A DNA stretch of 64,000 nucleotides from Vanilla planifolia (GCA_023846275.1 CM043870.1:8751527-8815526); one strand, 5' to 3'. Shown: positions 1 through 13,214, numbered from the stretch's first letter. Program-made: numbers and translations. The notes: generated by a model not told the origin, from the sequence alone.

Positions 1-289
1 GGCATGACATCATTGACTTATACAAATATTGAATAATTGCATGTATAATGATATTTATGAGATATGACATAAAGTCTAGAATCATACATATAACAACCCT
101 TATTCGTTTACAAAGATCAAGATGAGATAAACATTAGAATTAAGTAATGAGATTGTGATATGGTATATCTAAAATAAATAAAATCAATTTTGTAAAATAT
201 GTCATTTATATGTAAATTAAAATAATGATAAAATCTTGAGAGACATGCCATAATAACATGAAACTTAAATACATTATTTGAGTATATCA
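1..289. other. AT-rich DNA, nothing recognised
   Basis: No open frame of note, repeat or known motif was seen here. The base composition is like the other decayed retrotransposon DNA of the window. Confidence 0.5.
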
Positions 290-520
290 ATGGAAAAAAG
301 TTTTTGAGATGAATCTAACAATATCAAGTTTGTAATTTTTGTAGACCTAAATCATTAATTATGAATTTTAAAATATTTTATATATTACTATAATTTTCAA
401 TAATATATCATGGATAGATTTGTAATTCAAGAACTATGGTGTAAGAGGCTTGTTTTGATAGAGGATACATTTGTAAATAATAGAACACTAGAAAGTTTTC
501 TACAAATGTTGAATTAGTTT
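290..520 (+). repeat. Relic of a Gypsy-type LTR, related to the solo LTR at 13.2 kb
   Basis: The order of short blocks matches the first part of the solo LTR at about 13,262-13,470. Both have a 'gagatgaatctaacaat'-like block, then a 'tttgtaattttt' block, an 'aattatgaattt' block, a 'gatttgtaa' block and a 'gaaagttttct' block. The copy here is heavily decayed and has lost nearly all CpG. Its ends could not be placed; homology may continue weakly to about 680. Confidence 0.5.
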
Positions 521-2929
521 GCTCATGTGAGGTGAGTTGAGATAGGTGATGGTAGAAATCAAATTTTGACCATTTGAGCAACGATCTTTGTCCAGATGCA
601 AAAAATGGGTAAGGATAATGTTTAAACTTTTCTTGATAAATATTTCTCCTTTATAAAGTTTTTCATCACTGGTTTTCATTTATTGATTGATTGATTCATT
701 GAAGGATGGATTGAGGGGAGCAATCAAATGAAGTCTTTTTTCGAACCACCTAAAGTTCCAACTAAAAAAATGAAATGATTTTTTTGATCTCCATTTATCT
801 CCATTGAAGTAGTGATGAGCCCCATATGAATGGGGGGCTCATTACTTTAACTAGTCCCCAGTTTATAAATATGAAACTATTTTCTTTTCTTTGTGTTATG
901 CTTGAATTGGAGAGAAGGGGGTTAAGATAGAGAGGGAAAATAGAAAAAGAGAAAAAGGTGTAAAAAAACTAGATTACTAAAGCTAAGAGAGTAGTTGAAA
1001 GCAAGACATGTATATTCATGATTCTTTTAAGTTTTAAACAAATATGAACATAATTATATTTTAGTTTAAGTGATAACTATATTTGAAATAGTTTTTATTC
1101 TTGTTTGAGTGAATTAGATGAGGCTTAGAGTGAACTTGAGAGGTAGAGAATGAAAGATTCTGGCTACTAATGTGTATCATATGAGTGTGATGAATTACAT
1201 CATGTGATATGATTAGTTCAAAGCCATTAGGGATATAGGAAGTGCTGTGATGAATGGCTATTTTTGAGGGATCATATTAGACTAAGTCCTTTAGTCATAC
1301 TGGTATATGAAGACTTTAAGACCAGGATGAGATGTTGGGTTCAGGTTACAATGGAAATATGGTTATCATAATTATACAATATGGTGTGCGTACACAACAT
1401 ATTTAGTTGTACATGTCTAATTAGGATTGGATGAGTGCTTATCATACCATTATGTTTGTGATGATCATACTAGTTTATATTCTGAGTCTAAGGTTTGGAT
1501 AAATCTAATCGACAGTGCAGCAAGATTGTCTATGCATAATACTTGGAATTATATTATATGATGAAATGAGAATTAAATCAATGCATCAAATGAGTTTGAA
1601 AATAGATCTTATAGGTGTGAGGGAGTTCATACAATAAAGTTGAGTGGATCATACTAGATGATCAGTCAAAGTTAAGAGAAGATATATCAACTATCAAGAG
1701 AAAGAAGAGATGTGATCATGCATGTATGAAGCATTAATCATAAGATATGATGGATTAATTGTAGCGTTATAGTGGAATCATATAGTACAACAAGGGATCA
1801 TGCTATATGATAATTAAGAACTAAGAATATTAATTTCTAGTTGTTTGGAATAGCTACAGTAGGATAATAAGGTACAATCTTATTGATCATATTATACAAT
1901 CAAGTTCATAACAAGAAAAATAGAGAGACACTTGGAATGATGATCAAATAATATGATCAAGAGATCATACATGTATGATATGTATCTGGGTGCTTGGACC
2001 ATTATTTGGTTGTATTATATGATTGGGAAAGAATTCAAATATTATCCAAGGTAGAAAATTAAGTATGATAGAATAATTTATAAGAGTTAAATTATATAAT
2101 AAAAATGTCATATATAGGATTATGCTGATCATTACACATGTCTGACATTATAGGGAACCATGAGGATTAAATAGATTGGACAAAGAAACTACATCTTAAA
2201 TTTAGGTGGATAAATATGTAACCTATGATGTAGCATAATAGGACATTTTATATTGCATTCTATGTTATTTTGCTAGGAATGCTTATAGCTTTTCTTTTTA
2301 TGATCCAATATGATCACTATTACAATCTGTTTTACTTTTTTACGTGGAGATATAAATAATAATTATAGTGGATTGAAATGCTTGTGAGTTTTGGAAATGA
2401 CATCTTCAATGAAATGGTGGTATTATTTACATCTTTGGGATATTTAAAACATGGAAAATAAAAAAATAGATTCTTGGAGATATTATCCTCTACCTTAAGC
2501 ATAACATGTTGAACTATATAGTCTTTGGACCATATATGTCTAGTGGGAGCACCTTAACCTCTGAATAATGCTTTTGTAATCTATTATTATCAAACCAACT
2601 ATGTGGCTTTTTTCAACCCAAACAAGATGTGAATCATAATACTATTCATTAAAAGCTACAACTACGATGGAGAGATGGTTGTACTAACTCTTTAAAAGGT
2701 GATGTAATACATTTGTCATGTCAATTATTTGTTGGATCATTTGAAAGGCTCATAACCTAATATTATTTGAGGAGAAAATATAAAGGTTAGTAGGTTAATT
2801 AATAAAGACTTATCATAAAACGATAATATACTCAAATGCTTTTCTTTAACTCAAGCTTCATAATTAGATTGTTAATTAGCCCCTTCTCAAAGATTAAAAA
2901 AAGAAATACACAATTTGTGATTGATCACC
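521..2929. other. Degenerate AT-rich DNA without a gene
   Basis: All frames are broken by frequent stops. A short G-run palindrome-like stretch occurs near 820-845 (cccc/gggg around 'atatgaat'), and 'tttataaata' near 863 could be an old LTR TATA box. The last 500 bases, in front of the RNase H relic, may be more of the same old LINE, but no conserved motif could be read with confidence. Confidence 0.4.
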
Positions 2930-3335
2930 TCCATCAAACATTATGAAATTGAATGTTCATGGGTCAACTATTGAGTACCTAAGTATTACAGGTTGTGGTG
3001 GGAATATTTGTGATTATGAAACTCTAACAATCAAAGCTTTTTTTACATTTGTGGTGTACAAGACAAATATTAAAGCAAAAGGATTGGTAGTAGTTTTGGG
3101 ACTACAACGCTACAAAGATCATGGTTTCCTAAAAAACATTTTGGAATTGGATTAAAAGGTTGTACTTGATGTGATGCAAGTTAGAGCAATTACTCCTTAG
3201 AAGATGTTGAGTTACATCAACCAAATTAAACAAATGAACTTCACAAGTACTCAACTTCAACAGATTTATAAGGAAGGTAATGTAGTGGTGAATCACTTGG
3301 CTTAATTGACTGACACTAGTCTTCAATCTAGTATC
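2930..3335 (+). pseudogene. RNase H tail of an old LINE (pseudogene)
   Basis: Plant L1-type LINEs end their second ORF with an RNase H domain. Here the frame starting near 2943 reads KLNVHGST, then a GCGG block, an NIKAKGL block and LELD followed by a stop and KVV. After a further stop comes YKEGNVVVNHLA, which corresponds to the family's YREGN-x-VADxLA end motif. Two expected catalytic acids are gone: the Asp of LNVDGS is His, and the Glu of the NxxAE block is Lys. The Asp of the ELD block is still present. The domain is cut by at least two in-frame stops (one directly after LELD) and has no intact continuation. It is therefore an old dead copy, much more decayed than the LINE at 49.9 kb. 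The zinc-finger and RT portions may lie upstream but are not readable. Confidence 0.65.
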
Positions 3336-4052
3336 TTTGAGCTAAAACAAAACCCAAAAATATGTAAAGCTCTCATGAGATTGATAGAATACAATATCCT
3401 TATTTAAGCTCAGTATATGTCATGATACCAGTGTAATCAATGGCTCAAAGCTCTCTCAGAAGTACTCTTAATCCCACATTTTAATCATTCCATAGGTAAA
3501 CATAAGCTCAAATAGCCTCTAAACCCCATCTTCTCTTTTAATATTGCTCATCCTTAGATTCATATAATTTTTATAGTATGATCTCATTGATCTTACCTAT
3601 ACTATTGTTCCATCCAATACACATACAACCTTGTTTCTCAAGTGAACAAAGATCGCACTTTTATGAAGTGGTTTGTTGTATTGGTCCACTTTTTGTAATT
3701 ATCATATTAACAAATCTAATAGATTGAACTACCATAGTAGCCCAATAGTGACTATACAAAAGGTATATTTTAATGATGAATAGTGTAGTAAAATAATATT
3801 CCACATATGGTATGAATAACATTAATAGCACTCCTGAAAGCTAATAGAAAACTTAGTGATTTAAATAGTTATCTTAAATGCAAATTATTATGAATCCTGA
3901 GCAAATCATCACTTATAGGTTCATGGATAATCAAGGGTAAGATGATCACTTCTAATTCTTAGAGTTTCATTTTTCAGGTGGCATGTTGTTATGTAAAATT
4001 TGTGTATGATCATTAAACTAGCCTCCAATCCTAATATGTAACAATCCAATAT
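3336..4052. other. AT-rich DNA without a gene
   Basis: No coding signal. An A-rich stretch just after the RNase H relic (near 3345-3360) could be what is left of the LINE tail. Nothing else is recognised. Confidence 0.4.
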
Positions 4053-4252
4053 GATGTAACCTTTTTAGAATGAAATAAAAGATATAATTAGCAAAAAAAA
4101 AAAAAGAATCAATGCGCTTCATACAACATGATGATACACATCATAATGCATGATGTTTATCTTATTAAAAAGAAATGAAATAAAATTTAAGCAAATAAAG
4201 AAGCTAGAATGATTCATATAGTATGATGTTCACCATTATAAAATTATGATCA
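4053..4252. repeat. Left arm of a ~200-bp inverted repeat
   Basis: This arm is the reverse complement of 5040-5238 over its whole length, with scattered mismatches and a short A-run expansion near 4094-4106. Shared blocks include the complements of 'gaacatcatactatatgaat' and 'atcatcatgttgtatgaag'. It lies 787 bp from the other arm. No transposase motif is seen between the arms. Confidence 0.85.
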
Positions 4253-4775
4253 ACCCAATCATGTAGTATAAACAAAAAAACAAATATTATATAATGGCTA
4301 GTTAATCACATAAAAATCCAAGAATTAGTAATTCATAGAAATTTTAATTAACTTAAAAGGTTTAATCATTATTGACCCACCATAAATAGAATTATGGATC
4401 AATTTTGTTAGGAAAAAGAATTTTATTGTGAGTTATAATATGTGTAATTTTGAGTATAACCAAACATTAGTGCTAAAATCGAGATTTTAAAAGACTATGA
4501 CTTATGCTTGGAGGGTTAATGAGCTTCCCTAGTCTTTCAATAAGCCGATCTATAAAAACATTGCATGAAATCAAGTTATTATTTCTCCCTACATATAGGC
4601 CAATAATAGCATTGGTACGACACATTGTGTCCCTAGGTTGGTAATATTGCTATGTTTGAAGGAGTTGATAATGACATACATGTTGCATAAATGATGCACC
4701 AAGACAACCTAATTACATTAAGTAGTGCTAAAGTAGACCTTGATTAGAGGAACTATCATATAGAAGAAGGGGAGC

Positions 4776-5020
4776 CATCATAATAGGCATTCTTTAAAAA
4801 AAGATTGGTCAAATGGTAATTTAAGCTGATTGAGGAATGGTAAAACACTAACTATGAACATGTGCCCCATTGTAGTAGTCCAATTTGAGTATTAATGTAT
4901 TACTATAATAGAATGAACTAAACACAAATCAGAAGCAAATTAGATAAATCTAAGTGGTCTATGTTGAACAGTGTACTTATCCAATGATGGTCTTGTAGTG
5001 AAGAGGATCACATGTAGTAT
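4776..5020 (+). repeat. Direct repeat, copy 1 (245 bp)
   Basis: Begins with 'catcataatagg' and ends with 'gaggatcacatgtagtat'. It matches 5234-5470 in the same orientation with moderate divergence. It lies inside the inverted-repeat loop, just left of the right arm. Confidence 0.8.
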
Positions 5021-5039
5021 CATGATCTCTCTATTAAAC

Positions 5040-5238
5040 TTGATCATAATTGTATGATGGTGAACATCATACTATATGAATCATTCTAGCTTCTTTATTT
5101 GCTTAAATTTTATTACACAGCTCTTTAGTAAGATAAACATCATACATTATGTTGTGTATCATCATGTTGTATGAAGCACATTGATTCTCTTTCTTTAACT
5201 AATTATGTCTTTTATTGCATTTTAAAAAGGTTACATCA
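5040..5238. repeat. Right arm of the ~200-bp inverted repeat
   Basis: Reverse-complement partner of 4053-4252. Its outer end ('ggttacatc') runs directly into the second copy of the direct repeat, so the two repeat types share a junction at about 5234-5238. Confidence 0.85.
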
Positions 5239-5470
5239 TAATAGGAATTCTATAAAAGGATTGGTCAAATGACAATTTAGGACAATTGAGAAATGGTATA
5301 TCTCTAACTAAGAACATGTGCCCATCATAGAAATCTAGTTTGTGTATTAATGTGTTATTATAATAGAGTGAACACAAATCAAAAGCATGTCAAATAAATC
5401 TGAGCAATACTTGCTAGACAATGTACATAGCCAATGATATTATTGCAATGAAGAGGATCACATGTAGTAT
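5234..5470 (+). repeat. Direct repeat, copy 2 (237 bp)
   Basis: Same order of blocks as 4776-5020: 'catcataatagg', 'ggattggtcaaatg', 'gaacatgtgccc', 'gaggatcacatgtagtat'. Together with the inverted repeat it suggests a rearranged or folded-back repeat rather than one simple insertion. Confidence 0.8.
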
Positions 5471-8400
5471 GACGATAGATTTTGTAACTTTATGATGAAG
5501 GGAGGACCACTGAGGGCCAATATATTTGTCTGATCCTTAAAAGTGTTTGGCCTTAATCAAATGACCAAGAGGAAAATTAGTGGTGTGACAAATTGATTGT
5601 ATTGATCAACTCTAGGAGGCATACTAAACCATTTGTCTTCTTGATTTCAAATGTTGGACCAAGCTGATCTGGGAATCTTACTACACTAACCAAAAAAATG
5701 TACCCATTGGGTTATAAGAAAGTAATGCCAATTTTCATATATTGTTTATTTTGAGGTGTGCTATAATTAAGGTTTACATTACGCACATTCAAATTTGAGT
5801 ATTCTAGTAGTGACAAAGAAACTCCTCACTTTATTTTAAGCATTAACATTCCCCTTCATTTTGCTTATTTGGTAAAATATTTTAATATTTTATCTCATCT
5901 ACTTTGTACCAACTTAATCTTTGGTTAATATTGAAAGATATTATACAAATTGCATTATAAAAGTGCTAATTTTGCTTGAAACCATTCTTACATTAATTCA
6001 TATGCATATCATTATATTTTGGATATTGTAGATCACTTCTTGTATAACTCTTTTGTGCTAGTTATTAATTGGTGAGGATCTTTTTTTGTAAGGGTGTTTC
6101 ATTGTTGTCATTTGACAAGAGGGCGGTTATTGATTTAGTAAACCTAGTATTTTATGGCTAAAGGTGGACGTATGTTGTATGTTTGTTGAGCTACCTAAAA
6201 ATTCATTTTAGAAACCAACACAATTTTGAAACATATTCAAGAGTTTTGTCTAAAGAAATATTTGGAGTAAATAAGCTTAACTATAGGATTTCAAATATGC
6301 ATATAGCTTATGTGTTTTAAGGTTTTATGAAATATAACTCATCCTCACTTCCCTCCTCCCTCTTATGGGAAGGCTTCACTTACATATGTAGTCTTTATGG
6401 CATAGACTTAGCCTTCACAAAAATAAGTCTTTTGGTTGTTAAAAAGCTAACCAAATTACAATTCTCTTAGAAATTTAAAAGCTTTCACTCTCTCTCTCAA
6501 AGAACATATTACATGAGTTCTTACAATTATAACAAATGAGGCTCAAATGCAAAATATATGCTAACATAAAACATTCCTATAGAACTTCACTGTAGCATGA
6601 GAATGATGAAGAATTTTTATGCAACAATTTCAACTTTGATTCTCCAAAATCCTCTATAAGAGAAAATAATTTGTAGAGATGTACAAGACAAGAAAGCAAT
6701 GAAATGAGATAGAAATTTATTATAATGAATGCTTTGCTAATTAAGTAGTAGAAATTGATCATTTGATGGCATTTGGTTGCATTACTTCTGAATTTCTTAA
6801 TGTAAATCTATTTATAAATACTTTACAATAGTTTTGTAATCCTAGAATTAAACTATCAGAGTGGCATGTGTTTATCGATAATGCTTAAGAAAGCCTAAAA
6901 AGGCCATTAAAACTTTTTCAAATTTTCAATAATAACTAATTCATGTTTTTCCCAAAAGTTTCATGGGTTAATAACCTAGCCATTAGTTGTGCACATTTGC
7001 CATGACATCTTGCACGACAATTGCAATGCATTGTCTACTTTCCTTGGGTTTGCACACATTTTCTTTGACATATCATTTACTTAGCCTTTGCATACCATAC
7101 ACTAATTTTGGTGTATTGTCTACTTCTAATTAGTGTACAAGCTTGGTAGAAAAGTAAGACATAGCTTGGTTTTGCTAGCACTTAGCAGGCTTATGCTAAC
7201 CACACCTTAAATCAACATGCAGTTAGGAAAAGCTAAATGAACCTCATATTTATGTGTGTGCAGCAAATTTTCCATAGTTATTTACTCACTTCCATAGTGT
7301 CATTGAGATTTTTAAAACATTTTTTTGAGTGAATTATTGGTGCATGCAAATGATATTTTTGTACTTATTTTTGAAACCCATGATGTGTGCAAATTAAGCC
7401 ATATGAGATCAATTTTGACAAATACTGCTCACAAAATTTCTCCCCAAAAAGAACATTATTCCTTTATCATTCTTCTTTCTTACAAGTTTCCTTGACTTTA
7501 TCTTTGAGTCCACTTGCAAATTTAAGGTTCCTCTTAGCTTCTTCAATGATCTTAAGACTTAATTTGAGCTTCACATATGCTTTTCTTGAGTTTGATTTGA
7601 GATCAAAATTAAATTCATTTTGAGCTTTAATTGGATTTCACTTTGGGCTTAATGAATCTCTAAGTCACTCATAAGCTCTTTCTAAGTCACCTAGCTGTGT
7701 AAGTACACTTGATAGCTTTATTCTAAACTCACTTAATTGGTGTTATTATCTAAACACAAACTTGAGCTATGAGGATCAAAAGTGTTAAGGCCTCACTTAA
7801 CATATTTTTATAATACATCAATAATGAAAGATTAAATGTAAATAATAAAAAAAAAATCTAAGGGCTCATAATTACACAAACTAAACCAAATTCCAAACAA
7901 AATCTTATAGATTAACACGTTTAATTACAAATAAAACAAAAGATGCCATCATTATATTAATTACCTAAACATAAAGATCCAAAGTCTATAATGCAAAAAA
8001 ATTGATTTCAACTTGTCACAAGATATACATAATGTTTCGTAACAACTACAAGCATATATAACCATCACCTTAACATGATACCCATTAAATCATATAGTGA
8101 GCATGATTCTCTTTTATACTATTATAATTCTCATCTCTCTGTATAGTAAAAACATAACTTATGATGTTAATACTAATGAGACTCAATAAAACTTAGTAGA
8201 TAAATTAATAAGATAATAAAAAATATAATATAATTAACCAAATTAAAACTAATATATGAAAATATTATGATAACCAATACCCATAATATAGTAACTAAAA
8301 TTATTTGTCAAATGATTTTCATATTTAAACAATGTAGTTTTCTTATTAATATAAATATATAGGCATTCATTCTTAGAGATATGTCCTTCTCACCAATACT

Positions 8401-9431
8401 TAGTCAACTCATACAATGTATGAGTAACTGTCTAAATCATTCAAAAAGGTGCAATATCAAGACTTATACCTAGTCACCTCATACAAAGTACTATGACTAT
8501 CTAATAAGATCATTATAATCATGGTGATAATATATAATCAAGTATAGACTCCAAACATACAATATATCTACCTTACAAAGAGTACTAGTGGATATTCAAT
8601 AATATCCATATACTAAGGATAATGCCTTAAGAAAAATAGTTATATTATAATAATTCTATTTCATATTTGAAAACTTATTTCATATAACATGTCATAAAAC
8701 AAAGATAATATTTATTCCTTTTCAAATATATAACTAAACTCTATTTTTTATCAACATCATTTGATATATGCATATTCATTACCATATAGCATAAGTAAAT
8801 AAAATATCTTGTTGAATTAGAGTAATCAAATAACAAATAAAGGATAACTCAAGTATGAAATATGATATGAATTAATTTACTATTATATTTACATCATAGT
8901 TACAAGATTTATCTACCTAAATTTAATAATGGAATATCTTTTCTTATTTTCATCTCCTCTAGAATTCTTACAAATACTATTATACATATGTTAATCTCTA
9001 ATTTATCTATTTAATATAACTTAAATATTTTATTATGATTATTTGACCTAAAAGATATCTCAAATTTTCCTTCTTAAGTTCTATATATGAACAAGTGATT
9101 AGCTCTATAATTTTTCTACATTTTTATTTTATATTCTATTTAATTCAACTGTCTATTCTAGATATATAAATATTTTTTTCTTTTTCTTAAGTTAGTCTAA
9201 TTTTTAATTTTTATTTTATTATTACTTTTTTTTAAAAAATGCTCTAAATATCATTTATTAGCAAATGATGATTATCACTCCTTGATTCAAGCACTACTAT
9301 ATATAGTACTATCATACTCTAAAGAGCACACAGGCTATTTTTGTGGATAGTTCAATTAATTCAAGAAGCTTAATAGAAACGTTTAGTATTAACTATAACT
9401 TGGACCATAAGAAACATAAACTCGAACACCA
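5471..9431. other. Degenerate AT-rich DNA without a gene
   Basis: No convincing coding signal on either strand. Open frames of 60-80 codons (for example near 7387-7623) are low-complexity and match no family I know. A short imperfect direct repeat is present at 8396-8434 and 8466-8503, built on 'tagtca(a/c)ctcatacaa'. The stretch is probably old transposon DNA. Confidence 0.4.
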
Positions 9432-11221
9432 TGAGAAGAAGATCATTTTTAGTCTCTTTATTTTGGTAATTAAAATATCAAAACTATAAGAATTTACTTG
9501 AGGCACTTAAGATATGAATTTCATCTTATTTTATATATTATTTATCTTAAAATATTATATTCATAGTGAGTTACATCATTTATTAATAATAAATCAAGTT
9601 TTAACTGAAAAGAGATTGAATTGAGTCAGGTTTTCTCTGACTATATTAATCATACTTATATGATGAACCAATCATACAATGGATTAGCTGACATTTGTAT
9701 TAGATAAGAGTGTTAACTAACATAAATCTTAAGAATATGACCATTTTATATTTTTATACTAACTCAACACCTTTATCATAAGGTACATTAATCATTTACC
9801 AAAGAGGTCTAATTTAAATTTTAGTATTGCTAATTTTTTAATTATATGATATTACTTTTAGTATTAGTATTATATATTTATTAAGAGAATTGGATAAGGG
9901 ATCATGTCCATGAAAGAAATTAGAATTTATTGCATTATTGTACAACTATGATCCTCATATTGTATGTGTACGTCACTTATTATTTTGAGTGATATAAAGA
10001 GTTGATGATTATTATATTGTATAATGATATTCATCATAATTATATAATAAATTTATTTGTTTAGTAAGAGTTCAAGGGTTAGGCTATGAACATATTATTT
10101 TTTATCATATCTATATAGTACTACCCTCATACCAGTATGAGAGTGTTTCACCATTAGTATATTTGAGCTTATCATAGGACTATTATAGTATACGATCATG
10201 CATCATACAATATTTTTTTAGAGTTTAAAATTTATACTTCTAAAGTTTTATTCTAATTGCATCATACAATGTCCACATCATAGGCATAATAACTATTTTG
10301 TGTATTGAAAATGAACTAGATAAAAGACATAAATTGCTTGGATAATGCTGTTAGTGGAACATCATACTTGCACAATATTTTGGATTGTTAAGTATGATTA
10401 GTTTAGGATGTAAGTAATTGTTAATTTGATTGGTTTTCCACGTAACCACTTGAAAGTATTTTGAAATCATTTGAGAGCACTTTTAGGAGTATATAAAGGT
10501 CTTTAAATAATAGAGAAAAGACTAATGTTTTACTTATTATTGGAAAGAGAATTTTAAAGTATTCATCTTATACTTAGAGAAGGATTTGGAGAATGGAAAA
10601 GCAATGAGTTTCTCTTCTTTCATCATCATATCAGCCACCATTTCATCATTCGTTAAGCTAAGCTATATATTACTCTGCAGTTTCTTTCTTAAGCTTTATT
10701 ACATATCTTTCTATATTACTATATTATGTCTTTTGTTCAATTATTCATTATTTATGAGTTTTTATATTGAGCTTTTACATGGTTCTTATCCTTTGTTGAG
10801 ATTCTTTTATTTGATCTTTGTTGGCTTTTATCAAGCCACTGTGTAGGCTTTTATTAAGCTAATATTTGAAGGCTTATGATAACAGGCTATTATTAAACGA
10901 ACATTATAAGCTTTTTTTATTAAGCCAAATTTAATTGATTGCCTTACTATTTTGTTAGGGATGGATATAGATTTGAGTTTGAATCAAACCACTTGAATCT
11001 TTTTGGGTTTACTTTACTTATTCTACCATGCAACTTGTTTTTGTAAAGCTTAACAATATTTTTTAAAACAAGTATTATAAAAGTAATTAGGATTTAAGAA
11101 ATGAAAGTCTTTTATTGCTATAAATTGATAAACAATTTTAGTTTGTTTGAAATTTTTTTGACTTTGTAATTTGAAAACTTTACCCTCTTTTTGTAGACAT
11201 TGTGCTCCTTTAATTTACAAT
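9432..11221 (+). repeat. 5' LTR of Copia relic 1
   Basis: The left end is set by similarity to 13,073-13,214 plus 15,339-15,505: both copies begin TGAG(a/g)AGAAGATC and share 'gtctct', a 'taatta(a/g)aat' block and 'aatttact'. The right end lies just before the primer-binding site at 11,225. A TATA box is at 10,490-10,497, about 0.7 kb before the LTR end, as expected for the U3-R-U5 order. Only the first ~300 bp have a partner in the other LTR, so the exact extent is inferred. The stretch 9562-9566 (catag) is the unoccupied version of the site into which the solo LTR inserted in the other copy. Confidence 0.55.
10490..10497 (+). promoter_or_regulatory. LTR TATA box (TATATAAA)
   Basis: TATATAAA lies in 'gagtatataaagg', about 730 bp upstream of the primer-binding site, in the position of a Copia LTR promoter. 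The element is dead, so present activity is unlikely. Confidence 0.45.
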
Positions 11222-11224
11222 AAG

Positions 11225-11239
11225 TGGTGTCAAAGTAAG
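11225..11239 (+). other. Primer-binding site of Copia relic 1
   Basis: TGGTGTCAAAGTAAG resembles the initiator-methionine tRNA binding site TGGTATCAGAGC of plant LTR elements. It follows the presumed LTR end and comes about 200 bases before the first recognisable gag block. Confidence 0.65.
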
Positions 11240-11265
11240 GTTAAATCAAAGGAAGAAATCCTACA

Positions 11266-13010
11266 ATAAGATCCTCATGATGACTCACAAAATGATAGCT
11301 AACCATGAAATTCTTGAAGAAAGGGCATCTTTTCAATTCATCCACCTCCTTCTAAAATTGACTTTTAATTGTATTAGAATTATTGCATTCAAAGTTTTCT
11401 TGAATTTATTGATGAAAAGCTTTAGGATATTATGGAGAATGGTTTTGAATTTCATATTAAGATGATGGATGGTATCTTAGTTTGGAAGACCTTACGTGAA
11501 CTTTTTCCACAAATGAAACATAAAGTTTAACTCAATGCAAAGGCTTTGAACATCCTTCATTTTGGTATATTAGCCACATAATTAACTAATTTATGAACCT
11601 TAAGATTGCCCATGAGGCTTGGGAAAAGCTTTGTGGCTACCTATGAAGGAACAAGCCAAGTCATGGAATCCAAGATTAACTTGCTTATGCAAAATTATGA
11701 GCAATTTTGTATGCAAGAAGGAGAGACAATTAAATTTATGTTCACTCATTTCACTAAAATTATAAATAGTATCTAAAATTTTGGTAGCATATTCTCTAAT
11801 GTTGAGCATATAAAGAAGATCATAAGGATATTACCAAAAGAGTTTGACCACTTGGTAACCACTATCAAAATCATTAAGAACTTAGACTATCTTTAATTAG
11901 ATGAGTTTCTTGGTGAACTCATGACTAGTGAGATGGAGATGGCAAGAAGAAAAGAAGAAGAATAGATCAAACTATCTAAGAAAAAGAAGGATATTGCTTT
12001 AAAAGTTGCTCCAATTAAATCCATTGAGGACTCTCCATTGCAATAGAGAGGTAGAAGAACTTTTTAAAAGCGTAACAAAATTCTTGAAGTTTATGACTAT
12101 AGGTACATCAAAAAGGAAGAAAGAGATAAGCCATAAGGATAGAGAAGAATGAAGAGCACTACCATGAATGCTAAGAGCTTGGATACTTTTCCCTCTCTTA
12201 TCCTAAATTGGCACAAAAGAAAAAAAATGAGGACTTTTATAAGAACAATAAGATGAAGAAGATTGATAAGAAGGTAATGATGCCTACTTGGAGGGATTTA
12301 AAAGAATCAACATCCTCCTCAAGTAGTAAGGAGAGTGAGGAAGAAAAGAGGAGCTTGATTTGTCGGTTGGGCTAGCATGTGGATTCTTCAAGTAGTAAGG
12401 AAGACGATAAAAAAGAACTGATATGCCTCATGGAACATCATGATGATTCATTTGAGAGTGAAGATAATGGTGTAAGATATCCCTCTCATAAAGAAATAGA
12501 GAATAATTTTCTTGAATTGCTTAGTACATTTGAATCACTTACATTGAGGCATAAGATGTTAATAAAAGGAACATAAAGATTGCCTTTGTTTGTGTAAAGA
12601 TCTAAATGAAAAGAGCTCAAGGAATTTGTATAAACTTTATTAAACTAGAGATGAACTTGCTAGAATAATTTGTGAGCACATAATGAAAAACTTGCTTTTC
12701 AATAATCTAAGAAATTACATTCACGTTCTATTGTTTCATCTTATCACATGAAAAAGAATGTTTCTTTACATGATAATAAATGAGTGCATGGTGTTGGTTT
12801 TTTTATTCTTTATTACTTGTAATTATTGTTTAAAGAAAGATTATATATCTAACATTATAAGATAAGAATTAATGTCAATTCTAGATATTTTACATATGTA
12901 TGGTTTATAAGGAATAAAGGTGTATATACAAATGATGCTTCTCTCAATTGTGGATTGACTGAACACAATCTATTTTGAGTTCCTAAATCTAAATCTTATA
13001 TTAATTATGC
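11266..13010 (+). pseudogene. Copia (SIRE/Maximus-like) gag relic, UBN2 type
   Basis: Gag packages the retroelement RNA in cytoplasmic particles. The family's blocks are readable in order across broken frames. Around 11,408-11,450 is FIDEKL-stop-DIMENGF, where the stop TAG at 11,423-11,425 replaces the conserved Trp. About 11,600-11,780 reads HEAWEKL, then YEGTSQVMESKINLLMQNYE, then FTHFTKIINSI. Next come the LPKEFDHL block and a Lys/Glu-rich stretch. Then a PKLAQKKK block appears where the CCHC knuckle should end, followed by TW-x-DLKES and an acidic Ser-rich tail (12,300-12,570). Near 12,976 is a stop plus VPK, the decayed WVPK motif that normally stands just before the protease. No protease, integrase or RT follows, because the 3' LTR starts at about 13,073. 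The element is therefore a pol-less deletion derivative. Confidence 0.75.
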
Positions 13011-13072
13011 TTGTAAGTATTTTTGGGTGTTAATTGAATTCAACACCAGGGGAAATACTAACTTAAGAAATA

Positions 13073-13214
13073 TGAGGAGAAGATCTTTATTAAGTCTCTT
13101 ACTTTAGTAATTAGAATGTCAAAAATCTATAACAATTTACTTTAAAAACTTAGGATTTACTTAAGATGTATTTTATTTTGCATGTATTACCTTCACAAAA
13201 TATTACATTCACAA
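13073..13214 (+). repeat. Start of the 3' LTR of Copia relic 1 (left of the solo-LTR insertion)
   Basis: Matches 9432-9566. It is preceded by a weak purine tract (accaggggaaatac, 13,045-13,058), as expected at the end of the internal region. It is interrupted at 13,214 by the solo LTR and resumes at 15,339. Confidence 0.65.
13210..13214 (+). repeat. Left 5-bp target-site duplication (CACAA) of the solo LTR
   Basis: Identical to 15,334-15,338. The related unoccupied site at 9562-9566 reads catag in the same sequence context, so the five bases occur once where no LTR is inserted. Confidence 0.85.

Noticed and set aside
10586..10846. 86-codon hydrophobic frame as a membrane protein gene
   Set aside because: It lies in the R-U5 part of a Copia LTR and its hydrophobicity follows from T-rich DNA.
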